Source: Candidatus Nitrosopelagicus sp.
GTDB lineage: Archaea > Thermoproteota > Nitrososphaeria > Nitrososphaerales > Nitrosopumilaceae
Direction of reading: 5' to 3'
DNA length: 64,000 bases
Assembly: GCA_028343215.1 (NCBI GenBank)
Contig: JAOLYB010000002.1
Span: 62,001-126,000 of the forward strand
Shown here: positions 40,532 to 51,948 of the stretch, piece by piece
Numbering within the stretch: position 1 is the stretch's first letter
How the letters are laid out: every line of letters starts with the position of its first letter
Notes under the pieces: model-generated
Databases searched by the model: none
Told to the model about the DNA's origin: nothing
The model's input: the letters and a program-made list of their open reading frames with translations, nothing else
Made by a program: the position numbers and the translations under genes

Positions 40532-40932
40532 AAAGAATCTTTAATCTTTTGTTGTAAATTAGACAATTCATCGTCAGCAGGAATTTCTCTCTTTGTCCAC
40601 ATGGTGGCCTTGTCTGCATATCGAGGAATAATATGTATGTGAACATGAGGAATGATTTGTTTTGCCTCTTTACCATTATTTTGTGCAATACTAAAAGCAA
40701 CAGCTCCCGTGGCTTTAAGAATGGCATTTGCAATTTCAGGAACCAGAGAAAATAATTCAGCCACTTCATTTTTTGGCATATCTATAATTTTCTCATATGG
40801 TTTTTTTGGGATAACTAAAGAATGTCCAGTATCAATAGGATATTTATCTAAAATGGCGACATGGTTTTCATCTTCAAAAATAACATAACCAGGCCTCGTT
40901 CCTTCAATAATTTCTGTGAATAGGGTCATCAC
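40528..40932 (-). CDS. HIT-family protein
   Basis: HSLVIPKKPYEKIID...IPHVHIHIIPRY. Confidence 0.94.
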   Translation of the reverse strand: MMTLFTEIIEGTRPGYVIFEDENHVAILDKYPIDTGHSLVIPKKPYEKIIDMPKNEVAELFSLVPEIANAILKATGAVAFSIAQNNGKEAKQIIPHVHIHIIPRYADKATMWTKREIPADDELSNLQQKIKDSF

Positions 40933-40999
40933 AGATGATTAGACTTGTAGATAGTATAAACGATATTGATTTATTTGGTCGATAAATTTGGAATGAACA

Positions 41000-41599
41000 A
41001 TGGGTAAGAATAGACGTGAAAAGAGAGAAGAAGAACGTGAAGGATTTGCAAGTAAAAGATCATCACAATATCGAATGAGAAATCTCAAAGCGTTAGGAAT
41101 TTTATCTATGATTGGAGTTATTGTTGCATTTGCTTGTTACGAATTTGTTACTTCAACAAACAATGTCCCAGGAGCCCCAGAAAATGCTGGAAAATTGGGA
41201 GATGAGCATATTCATGCATCGCTATTAGTCAGCATATTTGGCGATAAATTTGACTTTTCAACACCAAACTATCAGGTAAAAACACCGTGGATTCACTTTG
41301 AAAATCAAGATGGCGATACAATACACAGACATTCTACAGGAGTGGAACTTGAATTTTTATTCAATTCAATGAGTGTTGGTGTTGACGAAAATTGTTTTAT
41401 TTTCCCAGATGGAAGACAGTTTTGTAATAATGAGGATTATTCATTAAAGTTTTACATTAATCAACAATTGATTGAAGACATACGACAATATATCATCCAA
41501 GAAGATGATAGAATTCTAATCACATATGGAAATGAAGATCAATTAGCTATCGACAAACAGCTAGCAGAGTTAAATGCACAAGCAATCAATAGATTGTGA
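41000..41599 (+). CDS. Hypothetical membrane-anchored protein
   Basis: N-terminal basic segment and TM helix; [20 protein letters not shown]. Confidence 0.72.
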   Translation: MGKNRREKREEEREGFASKRSSQYRMRNLKALGILSMIGVIVAFACYEFVTSTNNVPGAPENAGKLGDEHIHASLLVSIFGDKFDFSTPNYQVKTPWIHFENQDGDTIHRHSTGVELEFLFNSMSVGVDENCFIFPDGRQFCNNEDYSLKFYINQQLIEDIRQYIIQEDDRILITYGNEDQLAIDKQLAELNAQAINRL

Positions 41600-43284
41600 G
41601 TAAAATGAAAATTTCAAGTAGGAATGTTGTTGAAGGTACAGCTCGAGCTCCACATCGTGCAATGTATAAGGCAATGGGACTTACAAATGAAGATTTAAGC
41701 AAATCATTTGTTGGAGTATGTCATACAGGTAATGAGGCAACTCCTTGTAACATACATCTTCCAAATCTTGCACAACAAGCAAAACAAGGAGTAACTGATG
41801 GAGGTGCAACACCAAGAGAATTTAGTACAATTGCAGTGAGTGACGGAATTGCAATGGGTCACGAAGGAATGAAATCATCATTAATCAGCAGAGAAGTGAT
41901 TGCAGATTCAATTGAACTAATGGTAAGAGCTCATCAATACGATGCATTAGTTGGAATAGCAGGATGTGACAAAAGTCTTCCAGGTACAATGATGGGGATG
42001 ATAAGACTCAACATACCATCAGTATTTGTGTATGGAGGAACTATCATGCCAGGAATGTTAGATGGTAGAGAGTTAACCGTAGTAGATGTTTATGAAGCCG
42101 TAGGTTCGTATGATGCAGGAAAAATTTCTGCAGAAGAGTTGGAAAATATTGAAAATGTCGCATGTCCTAATGCAGGATCATGTGGTGGAATGTTTACCGC
42201 AAATACAATGGCATCAATTTCCGAAGCGATTGGATTATCATTGCCAGGAAGTGCAAGTCCACCTGCAGAAGATGAAAGACGAAATAAAATAGTCTTTGAG
42301 ACTGGAAAAGCATGTACAAATCTTCTACAATTAGGCATAAAACCACTAGACATTGTAACGTTTGAAGCATTTGAAAATTCAATCACAATGTTAAATGCAG
42401 TAGGAGGTTCAACAAATGGAATTTTGCATTTATTGGCAATGGCAAATGAAGCAGGAATTAATCTCACGTATGATGATTTTGAGAGAATAAGGAAAAAAAC
42501 ACCACACCTTGCAGACATGAAACCTGGTGGAAATTATGTAATGAACAGTTTAGATAAAATTGGAGGAATTCCATTGATCATGAAAAAATTATTAGACAAA
42601 AATTTGATACATGGAGATTCGATGACAGTTACAGGTAAAACTATTAAACAGAATTTAGATGAATTAGCAATTACAGAAGTTCCAGAACAACAAATTGTCA
42701 AATCAGTTGAACAGCCAATACACGAAGTGGGTACTGCAGTAATTCTAAAAGGCACACTAGCGCCAGAAGGTGGAGTGATTAAAACTGCAGGAGTTGAAAT
42801 GAAAGAATTTACAGGAACTGCAAAGGTTTACGATAGAGAAGAATATGCGTTTGAAGCAGTTTCAAAAGGCGAGATAGATGAAGGAGATGTAGTAGTGATC
42901 AGATATGAAGGACCAAAAGGAGGTCCAGGAATGAGAGAGATGTTGTCGACAACTGCAGCCCTTGTAGGTCAAGGACTGGGAAAGAAAGTTGCAATGGTAA
43001 CAGATGGTAGATTTTCAGGAGGAACGCGTGGATTTATGGTAGGACATGTTGCACCAGAAGCATTTGTTGGAGGACCGATAGCACTTGTAAAAAATGGAGA
43101 TGAAATATCAATTAAATTAGAAGATAATTCACTCAACCTAAACATATCTGAAGAAGAATTATCTTCTAGGAAAGAACAATGGAGAAGACCCGCACCAAAC
43201 TACACCACAGGTGCACTTGCAAAGTTCGCATCACTTGTAGGATCAGCAGCAAATGGTGCCATTACAAAACCTGCACAGTATTAA
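41596..43284 (+). CDS. ilvD: Dihydroxy-acid dehydratase
   Basis: [45 protein letters not shown]. Confidence 0.95.
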   Translation: MSKMKISSRNVVEGTARAPHRAMYKAMGLTNEDLSKSFVGVCHTGNEATPCNIHLPNLAQQAKQGVTDGGATPREFSTIAVSDGIAMGHEGMKSSLISREVIADSIELMVRAHQYDALVGIAGCDKSLPGTMMGMIRLNIPSVFVYGGTIMPGMLDGRELTVVDVYEAVGSYDAGKISAEELENIENVACPNAGSCGGMFTANTMASISEAIGLSLPGSASPPAEDERRNKIVFETGKACTNLLQLGIKPLDIVTFEAFENSITMLNAVGGSTNGILHLLAMANEAGINLTYDDFERIRKKTPHLADMKPGGNYVMNSLDKIGGIPLIMKKLLDKNLIHGDSMTVTGKTIKQNLDELAITEVPEQQIVKSVEQPIHEVGTAVILKGTLAPEGGVIKTAGVEMKEFTGTAKVYDREEYAFEAVSKGEIDEGDVVVIRYEGPKGGPGMREMLSTTAALVGQGLGKKVAMVTDGRFSGGTRGFMVGHVAPEAFVGGPIALVKNGDEISIKLEDNSLNLNISEEELSSRKEQWRRPAPNYTTGALAKFASLVGSAANGAITKPAQY

Positions 43285-43500
43285 TTATTCAAAATGCTTT
43301 TCACATAACATTATATTTTTTGAATCTAGAGTTTTTGCAGTAAGAGAAGTTCCATCCTGAATTCCTTTTTTGCAAACATAACAATTCATTTCATGTGCAT
43401 CAGTTCTCAAAAATACAGGTTCTGTCTTTAAAATAAAATCCTGAATTAAAGCAGATTTTCCAGAATATACTAATTGGCTCATATCCCACGTAGAATACAA
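43285..43500 (-). CDS. Small CxxC protein, divergent from trp operon (likely start MSQLVYSGKS)
   Basis: MNCYVCKKGIQDGTSLTAKTLDSKNIMLCEKHFE. Confidence 0.62.
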   Translation of the reverse strand: MYSTWDMSQLVYSGKSALIQDFILKTEPVFLRTDAHEMNCYVCKKGIQDGTSLTAKTLDSKNIMLCEKHFE

Positions 43501-43513
43501 TATGATATAAAGG

Positions 43514-43557
43514 TACCGTACTTTACTGTAATATCTATTTAGAGTTTAAATACCGTA
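43514..43557. promoter_or_regulatory. Three TACNGTA boxes around the trpE TATA element
   Basis: TACCGTA 43514-43520, TACTGTA 43524-43530, TACCGTA 43551-43557; TATA-like TTTAAATA 43545-43552. Confidence 0.5.
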
Positions 43558-43577
43558 TTCTAATAGCATGCCTATGG

Positions 43578-44933
43578 GTGAACACCTTTGGAAAACACAG
43601 CATTACTAAGATTCCTCTAGTGTACACTGAAACCCAACCATTTGACGTTTACAATAAAATATCAAGAAACTATACACATTCTTTTTTGTTTGAATCGCTT
43701 GAAGGGCCAGATGAACTTTCAGAGACATCCATCATGGGATTTGATCCGGAATTGGTCGTTAAAGGTTACTTTAACAAAATAACAATTCAAGACAGAGATG
43801 GAAAAATTGAAACAATTCAAACAGATACACCTCTAGATGAAATCAAAAAATTAGTAAAGAAAACCGACGATATGTCTTATCGATATTTGGGCGGAGCTGT
43901 AGGAAATATCGATTATGACGCCATAAGATTATTTGAAAATATACCAGGAAATAGAGATTTGGAAAAACCAATAATGGAATTTGGGATTTACAATGACGGT
44001 ATCCTATATGACAATAAAAAGAAACAATTTTTTTATTTTTATTATGATGAAAATAGAAAAGATACGATAAAGAAAACAGATGGAGATATGGGCATTTTTG
44101 AAATGTCAGATATTAATCCAAATCTAAATGAAGGTGAATTTGAAAACATCGTAAAAAAAGCAAAAGAATATGTTCATAGTGGAGATGTGTTTCAAGTTGT
44201 ACTTTCTAGAAGATTTTCATTTGAAGGGAAAGGAGATTATCTTAAAGTGTATGAAAAACTTCGAGAACTAAATCCTTCACCATACATGTTTCACCTTAAA
44301 ATGAAAGATGACACAATTATTGGATCAAGTCCAGAGATGTTACTAAGAGTAACTGGAAGAGATGTTGAGACATTTCCAATAGCAGGTACAAGAAAAATTA
44401 CAGATGACGAAGAGAAAAATCAAAAATTAAAAGTTGAATTATTGAACGATGAAAAAGAACTTGCAGAACATACAATGCTTGTAGATTTAGGTAGAAATGA
44501 TATTGGAAGAGTCTGTGAATATGGAACTGTGAAAGTAAAAGAATTAATGAAAATCAAGAGATTTAGTCATGTGCAGCACATAGTGACACACGTAGTGGGT
44601 AAATTGAATGAGAAACATGACATGTATGATGCTTTTCAAGCAGTTTTTCCAGCAGGAACAGTGTCAGGAGCACCAAAAGTAAGGGCGATGGAGATAATTC
44701 AAGAATTAGAACCAACAAAAAGGGAAACATATGCAGGAGCCGTAGGTTATTTTTCATATAACGGATGCTGTGATTTTGCAATAGCGATTAGGAGTATTTT
44801 TGCAGAGGGAGATAAAGGATTCGTACAAGCAGGAGCGGGAATTGTATTTGATTCAATTGCAAAAAATGAATTCAAAGAAACAGAACATAAAGCAAATGCA
44901 ATGATTACCGCATTGAAGGAGGCTTCAGAATGA
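43578..44933 (+). CDS. trpE: Anthranilate synthase component I (GTG start likely)
   Basis: FQVVLSRRFSF, FPIAGTRKITDDEE, PAGTVSGAPKVRAMEIIQELE. Confidence 0.95.
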   Translation: MNTFGKHSITKIPLVYTETQPFDVYNKISRNYTHSFLFESLEGPDELSETSIMGFDPELVVKGYFNKITIQDRDGKIETIQTDTPLDEIKKLVKKTDDMSYRYLGGAVGNIDYDAIRLFENIPGNRDLEKPIMEFGIYNDGILYDNKKKQFFYFYYDENRKDTIKKTDGDMGIFEMSDINPNLNEGEFENIVKKAKEYVHSGDVFQVVLSRRFSFEGKGDYLKVYEKLRELNPSPYMFHLKMKDDTIIGSSPEMLLRVTGRDVETFPIAGTRKITDDEEKNQKLKVELLNDEKELAEHTMLVDLGRNDIGRVCEYGTVKVKELMKIKRFSHVQHIVTHVVGKLNEKHDMYDAFQAVFPAGTVSGAPKVRAMEIIQELEPTKRETYAGAVGYFSYNGCCDFAIAIRSIFAEGDKGFVQAGAGIVFDSIAKNEFKETEHKANAMITALKEASE

Positions 44934-45529
44934 AATTTCTAATTATTGACAATTATGATTCTTTTGTATACAATATTGCTCAGAGATTAGGTGAATTGGG
45001 TGTAACATCAGATGTTATTAGAAATGATAAAGTGACAATAAAGAATATTGAAGATTCGGATTATGATGCCATAATTATTTCTCCCGGACCAGGAACTCCT
45101 GATGATGAAAGATATTTTGGAATTTGTAAAAAAGTAATTACCGAACTGGGATCAAAAAAACCAATTTTGGGAGTTTGCCTTGGACATCAAGGAATTATTT
45201 CATGTTTTGGTGGAAAGGTTGTCAATGCAGAAAATATTCGTCATGGAAAAACAAGTCAAGTTACACATACTAACGAATCATTATTCTTAGGAGTAAAAAA
45301 TCCATTTAGAGCAACTAGATATCATTCACTCGTAGGAGAAAAAACTATCATACCAAATTCCTTAAAAATTACTGCCATTGCAGAAGATGACGGAGAGGTG
45401 ATGGGGGTAAGTCATAAAGAATATCTTATCGAAGGAGTTCAATTCCATCCTGAATCTATATTAACAGATGAAGGATCAAAGATATTTTCAAATTTTATAA
45501 AAAAGGTAGAAAAATATGAAAAAAATTAA
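44930..45529 (+). CDS. trpG: Anthranilate synthase component II (glutamine amidotransferase)
   Basis: IISPGPGTPDD, ILGVCLGHQGI, GVQFHPESILT. Confidence 0.95.
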   Translation: MKFLIIDNYDSFVYNIAQRLGELGVTSDVIRNDKVTIKNIEDSDYDAIIISPGPGTPDDERYFGICKKVITELGSKKPILGVCLGHQGIISCFGGKVVNAENIRHGKTSQVTHTNESLFLGVKNPFRATRYHSLVGEKTIIPNSLKITAIAEDDGEVMGVSHKEYLIEGVQFHPESILTDEGSKIFSNFIKKVEKYEKN

Positions 45530-46535
45530 CGGGGATTTAACATTTGATGAAATGTCATCAGTGATGAGTGAAATTCTAAATGGCAAAAATAGTGATGATG
45601 AAATTGCAGAATTTCTCAAAGAATTATCAAAAAAAGGTGAAACAAATGAAGAATTACGTGCAATGTTTACAAAAATGAAAGAGTATTCAGTTAATATCAA
45701 TCCACTATGCCATGGAAACTTAATTGATGTATGTGGTACAGGAGGAGATAATTTGCAGACGTTTAACATTTCCACAACGGCATCATTTGTTATTGCAGGA
45801 GCCGGAGGAAGTGTTGCTAAACATGGAAATCGTTCGGTTTCAGGCATATCAGGCAGTGCAGATATTTTCGAATATTTTGGATTTGATTTGAATTCAGAAC
45901 CATGGGTAGTAGAAGAAATGATTGAAAAAATAGGAATAGGATTCATGTTTGCACCAAAATTTCATCCTGCTATGAAAAATGTTGCTCCAGCTAGAAAAAT
46001 AATTGGTAAAAGAACAGCATTTAATCTCTTAGGGCCATTATGCAATCCAGCAAAAGTAAGACATCAAATGATAGGAGTTTTTGCAGATAATTACATTGAA
46101 AGAATTGCAAAGATTATGCAAAAGAATTTTTCAGATACAGTGTTAACAGTAAGATCTGATGATGGGATGGATGAACTTTCAACAACATCAAAAAACAAAG
46201 CATGTTTATTAAAAAATGAAGAAATTACAGAGTTCATTATTGATCCTAGCAAATATGGCATGAAAAAAGGAAACATATCAGATATTCAAATTACAACAAA
46301 AAAAGATGCCATAGATTCATTTGTCAAAGTATTGAATAATACATCAAATAAAACAATGAAAGAAATTACAATATTAAATTCTGCAGGAGGACTTCTTGTA
46401 GGAGGAATATGTAACAAGTTTGAAGAAGGCATAGAATTAGCTCGACAGACAATAGATAACGGAAAAGCATTTGATAAATTAAAACAGTTTACAAAAGAAA
46501 ATAATGCATCAGATAAATTAGAGGAGTTTGAATAG
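45516..46535 (+). CDS. trpD: Anthranilate phosphoribosyltransferase
   Basis: DVCGTGGDNLQTFNISTTASFVIAGAG, KHGNRSVSG. Confidence 0.95.
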   Translation: MKKINGDLTFDEMSSVMSEILNGKNSDDEIAEFLKELSKKGETNEELRAMFTKMKEYSVNINPLCHGNLIDVCGTGGDNLQTFNISTTASFVIAGAGGSVAKHGNRSVSGISGSADIFEYFGFDLNSEPWVVEEMIEKIGIGFMFAPKFHPAMKNVAPARKIIGKRTAFNLLGPLCNPAKVRHQMIGVFADNYIERIAKIMQKNFSDTVLTVRSDDGMDELSTTSKNKACLLKNEEITEFIIDPSKYGMKKGNISDIQITTKKDAIDSFVKVLNNTSNKTMKEITILNSAGGLLVGGICNKFEEGIELARQTIDNGKAFDKLKQFTKENNASDKLEEFE

Positions 46536-47310
46536 TATGGAAAATATTTTAGAGAAACTTGTCAATAACTCAAGAAAAGCAATTGATAATGGAGTTTATA
46601 ATATTTCAGAATCATTATCAAATTCAGGAATTGATTTAGGTGAAACTATAGTTAATTCACAGAATGCACCGTTGATTACAGAAGTAAAATTTTCATCACC
46701 CGCATTAGGTAATATTAGAAAAGTATCAGACCCAGTAGATATTGCAATGCAAATGGTTAACGGAGGAGCATCTGCATTATCAGTATTAACTCAACCATTT
46801 TTGTTTGATGGATCACCTGAACTTTTTATGAAAGTTAGAAAAGTAGTTGAAATTCCAATGGTGATGAAAGACATAACAATCGATAAAATACAAATCGATG
46901 CAGCTAAAAAAATAGGCGCAGATTATTTTTTACTCATACAATCTCTTTTTGATAAGAAAATGGTGGTTGAAATGGATGAATTAATCGATTATGGGCACAA
47001 GAATGGGGTAAAAGTGATTGTCGAAGCACATACTTTAGATGAATTTGAAAATGCATGTAAAACCAATGCAGACATTGTTGGAATAAATAATCGTAATTTA
47101 GATACCTTGAAAATTGATCTGAACACAACTAAAAACATACTAGAAAAATCAAATCCATCTAAAATCATTATCTCTGAGAGTGGGATTGAGTCAAAAGATG
47201 ATATTCGATTTCTTCATAAATGCGGTGCAAAGGGGTATCTTATAGGTACAGCAATAATGAAAAATGATAACATTGAACAAACAGTTAGAGGATTAGTGAA
47301 TTCTATATGA
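46528..47310 (+). CDS. trpC: Indole-3-glycerol phosphate synthase
   Basis: [40 protein letters not shown]. Confidence 0.93.
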   Translation: MNSMENILEKLVNNSRKAIDNGVYNISESLSNSGIDLGETIVNSQNAPLITEVKFSSPALGNIRKVSDPVDIAMQMVNGGASALSVLTQPFLFDGSPELFMKVRKVVEIPMVMKDITIDKIQIDAAKKIGADYFLLIQSLFDKKMVVEMDELIDYGHKNGVKVIVEAHTLDEFENACKTNADIVGINNRNLDTLKIDLNTTKNILEKSNPSKIIISESGIESKDDIRFLHKCGAKGYLIGTAIMKNDNIEQTVRGLVNSI

Positions 47311-48503
47311 AGATAGGAATACCAAAAGATGGGCGTTTTGGCGAATTTGGTGGAAAATATATTCCAGAAACGCTTGCACCTGCAATAGAAGAATTAGAAA
47401 AAAATTATCTCAAGATTAGAAATGATAAAAATTTCAAAAAAGAACTTGGAAGATTATTAATTGATTATGCAGGTAGACCAACTCCAATCTATTTTGCAAG
47501 AAATCTTACAAAAACAATCGGGGGAGCAAAAATCTATTTGAAAAGAGAAGATTTGCTACACGGAGGAGCTCATAAAATCAATAATACGTTAGGACAAGCA
47601 TTACTTGCTAAACGTATGGGTAAAAAAAGAATTATTGCAGAAACGGGAGCAGGACAACATGGAGTAGCAACTGCAATGGCATGCGCAAGTTTAGGATTAA
47701 AAGCTGAAATTTACATGGGGTATGTAGATACATTACGTCAAAAACAAAATGTTTTCAGAATGGAATTATTAGGTGCTAAAGTACACGCAGTGAAATCAGG
47801 TTCAAAAACATTGAAAGATGCAATAAATGAAGCAATGAGAGATTGGATTACAAATGTGGACTCAACATATTATTTGTTAGGTTCTGCAGTAGGACCACAC
47901 CCATATCCTCTGATGGTAAGAGATTTTCAAGCAGTAATTGGAGTAGAGATTAAAAAACAAATGAAGAAAATTCCAAATGCAGTAATTGCATGTGTAGGAG
48001 GAGGCTCTAATGCAATAGGAACATTTTATCCATTAATAGATACAAATGCCAAAATTATAGGAATAGAAGCAGGAGGAAAAGGTGTAAAAACAAAATTACA
48101 TTCAGCTCCTCTCACTGCAGGTAAAAAAGGAGTTTTACACGGAATGATGACATATCTAATGCAAGATAAAGATGGCCAAATTAGTGAAACGCACAGTATT
48201 TCTGCAGGACTGGATTATCCAGGAGTTGGACCAGAGCATGCATTTTTAAAAGATGAAAATCGAGTTGAGTATAAAGCAGTAACTGATGACGAAGTAATTG
48301 ATGCATTTTTAATTCTAACAAGAACTGAGGGAATCATTCCTGCATTAGAATCGGCACATGCAATAGCACATGCAATTAAAATTTCAAAGAAGATGAAGAA
48401 AACAGAATCAATTGTAGTTACCCTATCAGGTAGAGGTGATAAAGACATCGATATTGTAAAGGAGTATTTGGCCAAAAATGTCAAGAATAAAAGAAAAATT
48501 TAA
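47307..48503 (+). CDS. trpB: Tryptophan synthase beta chain
   Basis: [55 protein letters not shown]. Confidence 0.96.
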   Translation: MKIGIPKDGRFGEFGGKYIPETLAPAIEELEKNYLKIRNDKNFKKELGRLLIDYAGRPTPIYFARNLTKTIGGAKIYLKREDLLHGGAHKINNTLGQALLAKRMGKKRIIAETGAGQHGVATAMACASLGLKAEIYMGYVDTLRQKQNVFRMELLGAKVHAVKSGSKTLKDAINEAMRDWITNVDSTYYLLGSAVGPHPYPLMVRDFQAVIGVEIKKQMKKIPNAVIACVGGGSNAIGTFYPLIDTNAKIIGIEAGGKGVKTKLHSAPLTAGKKGVLHGMMTYLMQDKDGQISETHSISAGLDYPGVGPEHAFLKDENRVEYKAVTDDEVIDAFLILTRTEGIIPALESAHAIAHAIKISKKMKKTESIVVTLSGRGDKDIDIVKEYLAKNVKNKRKI

Positions 48504-49278
48504 TCAATTAAAATCAAAAAATGAGAGTGCTTTAATCTCCTATATTATGGCAGGATATCCATCAGAAAAAATAACACTTGAAGCAGCAAGAGGCCTAATT
48601 CAAGGCGGTGCAGATATTATCGAGTTAGGATTCCCATTTTCAGATCCAATTGCAGATGGACCAACGATTCAGATGGCAAGCACAGAATCACTGAATAGTG
48701 GAACAAAAATTGAAAATTTCTTTACAATTGTAAAAAAAATACGTAAAGAATCAAACATTCCGTTAGTTTTAATGACATATACAAATATCTTATATAATCA
48801 GACGTATCTGAAATTTATTTCACGAGCTAAACAAGCAGGTATTGATGGATTGATTTTACCAGACATGGCGATAGAAGAATCAAAAGAATATGTCAGAGCT
48901 GCTAAAAAAATAGGAATGGATACAATATTTCTTGTATCACCAAATACTGAAAAAGATCGATTAAAACAAATTATCAAATCCACATCAGGATTTCTTTACA
49001 TGGTCGCAGTTTTTGGTACAACAGGAGTTCAAACTAAAATTCACAAATATACACTAGATGCACTCAAGAATACAAAATATGCTGCAAAAGGAAAAATTCC
49101 TGTAGGAATAGGATTTGGAGTGTCTACCGAAAAGGATGTTCAAAAATACGTTTCGTCAGGGGCAGATGCAGTAATAGTAGGTAGTGCGAACATAAAGATT
49201 ATTGAAAACACGCCTACAAATAAGGTTCAAACACGAATTGCGACATTTACAAAAAAACTAAAGAACAAAACCAGATAA
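48478..49278 (+). CDS. trpA: Tryptophan synthase alpha chain
   Basis: [39 protein letters not shown]. Confidence 0.95.
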   Translation: MSRIKEKFNQLKSKNESALISYIMAGYPSEKITLEAARGLIQGGADIIELGFPFSDPIADGPTIQMASTESLNSGTKIENFFTIVKKIRKESNIPLVLMTYTNILYNQTYLKFISRAKQAGIDGLILPDMAIEESKEYVRAAKKIGMDTIFLVSPNTEKDRLKQIIKSTSGFLYMVAVFGTTGVQTKIHKYTLDALKNTKYAAKGKIPVGIGFGVSTEKDVQKYVSSGADAVIVGSANIKIIENTPTNKVQTRIATFTKKLKNKTR

Positions 49279-49303
49279 CGAAATAAACGAATAAAAACTA
49301 GAA

Positions 49304-50920
49304 GTGTTTAAGAAAAAAATGCAGACAAAGTTTATTTTTGTTACAGGTGGAGTTATGTCAGGATTAGGAAAAGGGGTAGTTTCATCATCAATTTGCAAAT
49401 TATTACAGTTATCAGATCAAAAGGTTTCATGTATCAAAATTGATCCATATCTAAATTATGATGCAGGAACAATGAACCCAATTGCACACGGAGAGGTCTT
49501 TGTGACAGATGACGGAGGGGAATGTGATATGGATATAGGAAATTATGAGAGATTTTTGAATCAAGATATACCAAAATCACACAATATTACAACTGCCCAA
49601 ATCTATTCAAGCGTAATAGAATCTGAGCGAAAAGGAGAATATTTGGGAGCGTGTGTTCAAATTATTCCACATGTCACAGATGCAATAAAAGATCGAATTA
49701 AAAAAATTGCTGCAGATGAAGAATTAGAAATACTAGTGGTAGAGTGTGGAGGAACAGTAGGAGATATTGAAAGTTTGCCATTTTTAGAGGCATTAAGACA
49801 AATCAGAGTAGAAGAAGGTTCTGAGAATGTAATTTTTGTTCATGTTACATTAGCCCCATCATTAGATGTAGTAGGGGAACAAAAAACTAAACCTACACAA
49901 CATAGCGTTCAAGAATTAAGAAGAATTGGAATTCAACCAGATTTACTTTGTGTGAGATGTTCCATGCCATTACAAGATAAAACAAGAAATAAAATTTCAA
50001 TGTTTACAAATGTTACAAACAACGACGTATTCTCATGTCACGATGTTGATTCAATTTTCCAAGTTCCTGAAATTTTGTATGGTCAAGGTTTGGTAGATGT
50101 AATTTTCAAAAAATTCAATAAGATGGGATATGTTAATGCATCTCAGAATTGGGACACATGGAATAAGATAGTTAATTCATTACAAAATGAAGGAGATCCA
50201 ATCAATATTGCAATGGTAGGAAAATACGTGACACTTGCAGACAGCTATGTTAGTGTAAATCATGCATTAAAACATGCAGCGGCTTCACTTGGGAAAAAAA
50301 TTACAATAGATTGGATTGATTCAGAAAATATTAACGGAAACGTGGATACATTATCCAAATATAATGGAATATTAGTGCCAGGAGGATTTGGTACCAGAGG
50401 CTCAGAAGGAATAATAAAAACTGCAAATTTTGCAAGAGAACAAAATATACCATATCTTGGAATATGTTTTGGATTCCAATTAGCAGCAGTATCATTTGCA
50501 AGAAATGTTTGTGAACACGTAGATGCAAATTCAACAGAAATTGAACAAAATACCAACAATCCAATAATAGATTTACTCCCAGAACAGGATGGAGTTACAG
50601 ATATGGGTGGTTCATTGAGATTAGGTGCAAATGATATTAATGTGAAACCAAATACAATAGCAAATAAAATTTATGGGCAAGATAAAATTTCAAAAAGACA
50701 TAGACACAGATATGAATTTAATACAAAGTATTTAGATGAATTTGCACAAAAAGGTATGATCTTTTCAGGTGAAAGTGATGAAGGAAGGAGAATGGAAATT
50801 TTAGAAATACCATCTCATAAATTTTTTGTAGGAGTTCAATTCCATCCAGAATTTAACAGTAGACCAGGATACCCAGAACATGTATTCAAAGCATTCACTA
50901 CTGCTGCAAATCAGAATTAA
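49304..50920 (+). CDS. pyrG: CTP synthase
   Basis: TKFIFVTGGVMSGLGKGVVSSSI, LGICFGFQLAAV, VQFHPEFNSRP. Confidence 0.96.
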   Translation: MFKKKMQTKFIFVTGGVMSGLGKGVVSSSICKLLQLSDQKVSCIKIDPYLNYDAGTMNPIAHGEVFVTDDGGECDMDIGNYERFLNQDIPKSHNITTAQIYSSVIESERKGEYLGACVQIIPHVTDAIKDRIKKIAADEELEILVVECGGTVGDIESLPFLEALRQIRVEEGSENVIFVHVTLAPSLDVVGEQKTKPTQHSVQELRRIGIQPDLLCVRCSMPLQDKTRNKISMFTNVTNNDVFSCHDVDSIFQVPEILYGQGLVDVIFKKFNKMGYVNASQNWDTWNKIVNSLQNEGDPINIAMVGKYVTLADSYVSVNHALKHAAASLGKKITIDWIDSENINGNVDTLSKYNGILVPGGFGTRGSEGIIKTANFAREQNIPYLGICFGFQLAAVSFARNVCEHVDANSTEIEQNTNNPIIDLLPEQDGVTDMGGSLRLGANDINVKPNTIANKIYGQDKISKRHRHRYEFNTKYLDEFAQKGMIFSGESDEGRRMEILEIPSHKFFVGVQFHPEFNSRPGYPEHVFKAFTTAANQN

Positions 50921-51917
50921 TTAATTTCGATATTTCATATATTTTCTGGCGTGAATCTCTAATGGAAACTTTCTTTTTGACATACCCTTTTTCTAATAAA
51001 TGGCTCATAGCCAATCTCACAGTTCTATCAGGCAATAATGTTTTTTTTACAAGTTCTTTTTGGCTCATAGAACCCTCATACTCTAAAATCTTAAGAAGTA
51101 ATTTTGAGCTTGGCGGCATATTAAATAATTCTTCAGCAAGTTTAACTTTTTTAGCAATAGCAGAAATTGCTGTCGTATCTTTTTTTAAACGAATAATATT
51201 GGCAGAAGGTTCATAATTTGTAGCTTCTACAGAATTTTTTACTTTGTAACGATCCAACCCATCTAAAACAACTTCACAATGTAATCTTGATGATATTTCA
51301 TCAACTTCAATTACACTTGCATTAGATACAATCAATGGTCTTCTAGTAATATCAAGAGAATTTACAGAAATTATTCCAAATACATCAGAATCTTGGAAAA
51401 TTACAGGACCACCTGCAGACATAGAATATGCAGAAGAACCAATAGGAGTTGAAATAATCACACCATCACTGCTGTCATGCCATACCTCATCACCATTGAC
51501 TCTCAAAGTATGTTCCATCAACATAGCACTTCGAGATGAAAATACTGCAACATCGTTTAAAACAGGATAAACATTTTTTCCATCAATTTTCACACCCAAT
51601 CTAGTTACCTGTTCAGTCTCAAAATCTAGTTTCTTTATACGAGAAATTAATGATGGAAGCTGTTTCAAATCAAGTTGTGAAAGAAATCCATCAGATTCAG
51701 ATTCGTTTATTCCCAAAACAGGAATTGACGAATCAAAAGTTCTATGGAAATAATTTCGAACACCTTTATCCCCTCCGAGAACAAATATGCAATCAGATTT
51801 TTTATTCTTAGATTTTGTTCCAATTTTTGACGATGAAATATTATTTTCATCTAAAATTTTTTTAAGGAATTTTTCAGATGAATCCGTTAGTCCAGTTCCA
51901 AAGATTCCAACATGCAT
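50898..51917 (-). CDS. NAD kinase fused to a C-terminal winged-HTH-like domain
   Basis: FVLGGDKGVRNYF, DGVIISTPIGSSAYSMSAGGPV; then LLLKILEYEGSMSQKELVKKTLLPDRTVRLAMSHLLEKGYVKKKVS. Confidence 0.87.
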   Translation of the reverse strand: MHVGIFGTGLTDSSEKFLKKILDENNISSSKIGTKSKNKKSDCIFVLGGDKGVRNYFHRTFDSSIPVLGINESESDGFLSQLDLKQLPSLISRIKKLDFETEQVTRLGVKIDGKNVYPVLNDVAVFSSRSAMLMEHTLRVNGDEVWHDSSDGVIISTPIGSSAYSMSAGGPVIFQDSDVFGIISVNSLDITRRPLIVSNASVIEVDEISSRLHCEVVLDGLDRYKVKNSVEATNYEPSANIIRLKKDTTAISAIAKKVKLAEELFNMPPSSKLLLKILEYEGSMSQKELVKKTLLPDRTVRLAMSHLLEKGYVKKKVSIRDSRQKIYEISKLINSDLQQ

Positions 51918-51948
51918 AGATAGATTATTTTGTTATGCACAATATATG

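Noticed and set aside
40500-40769. 89-aa minus ORF overlapping the HIT gene in another frame
   Set aside because: The HIT-family protein (40528-40932, HVHIHI motif) is clearly the real gene.
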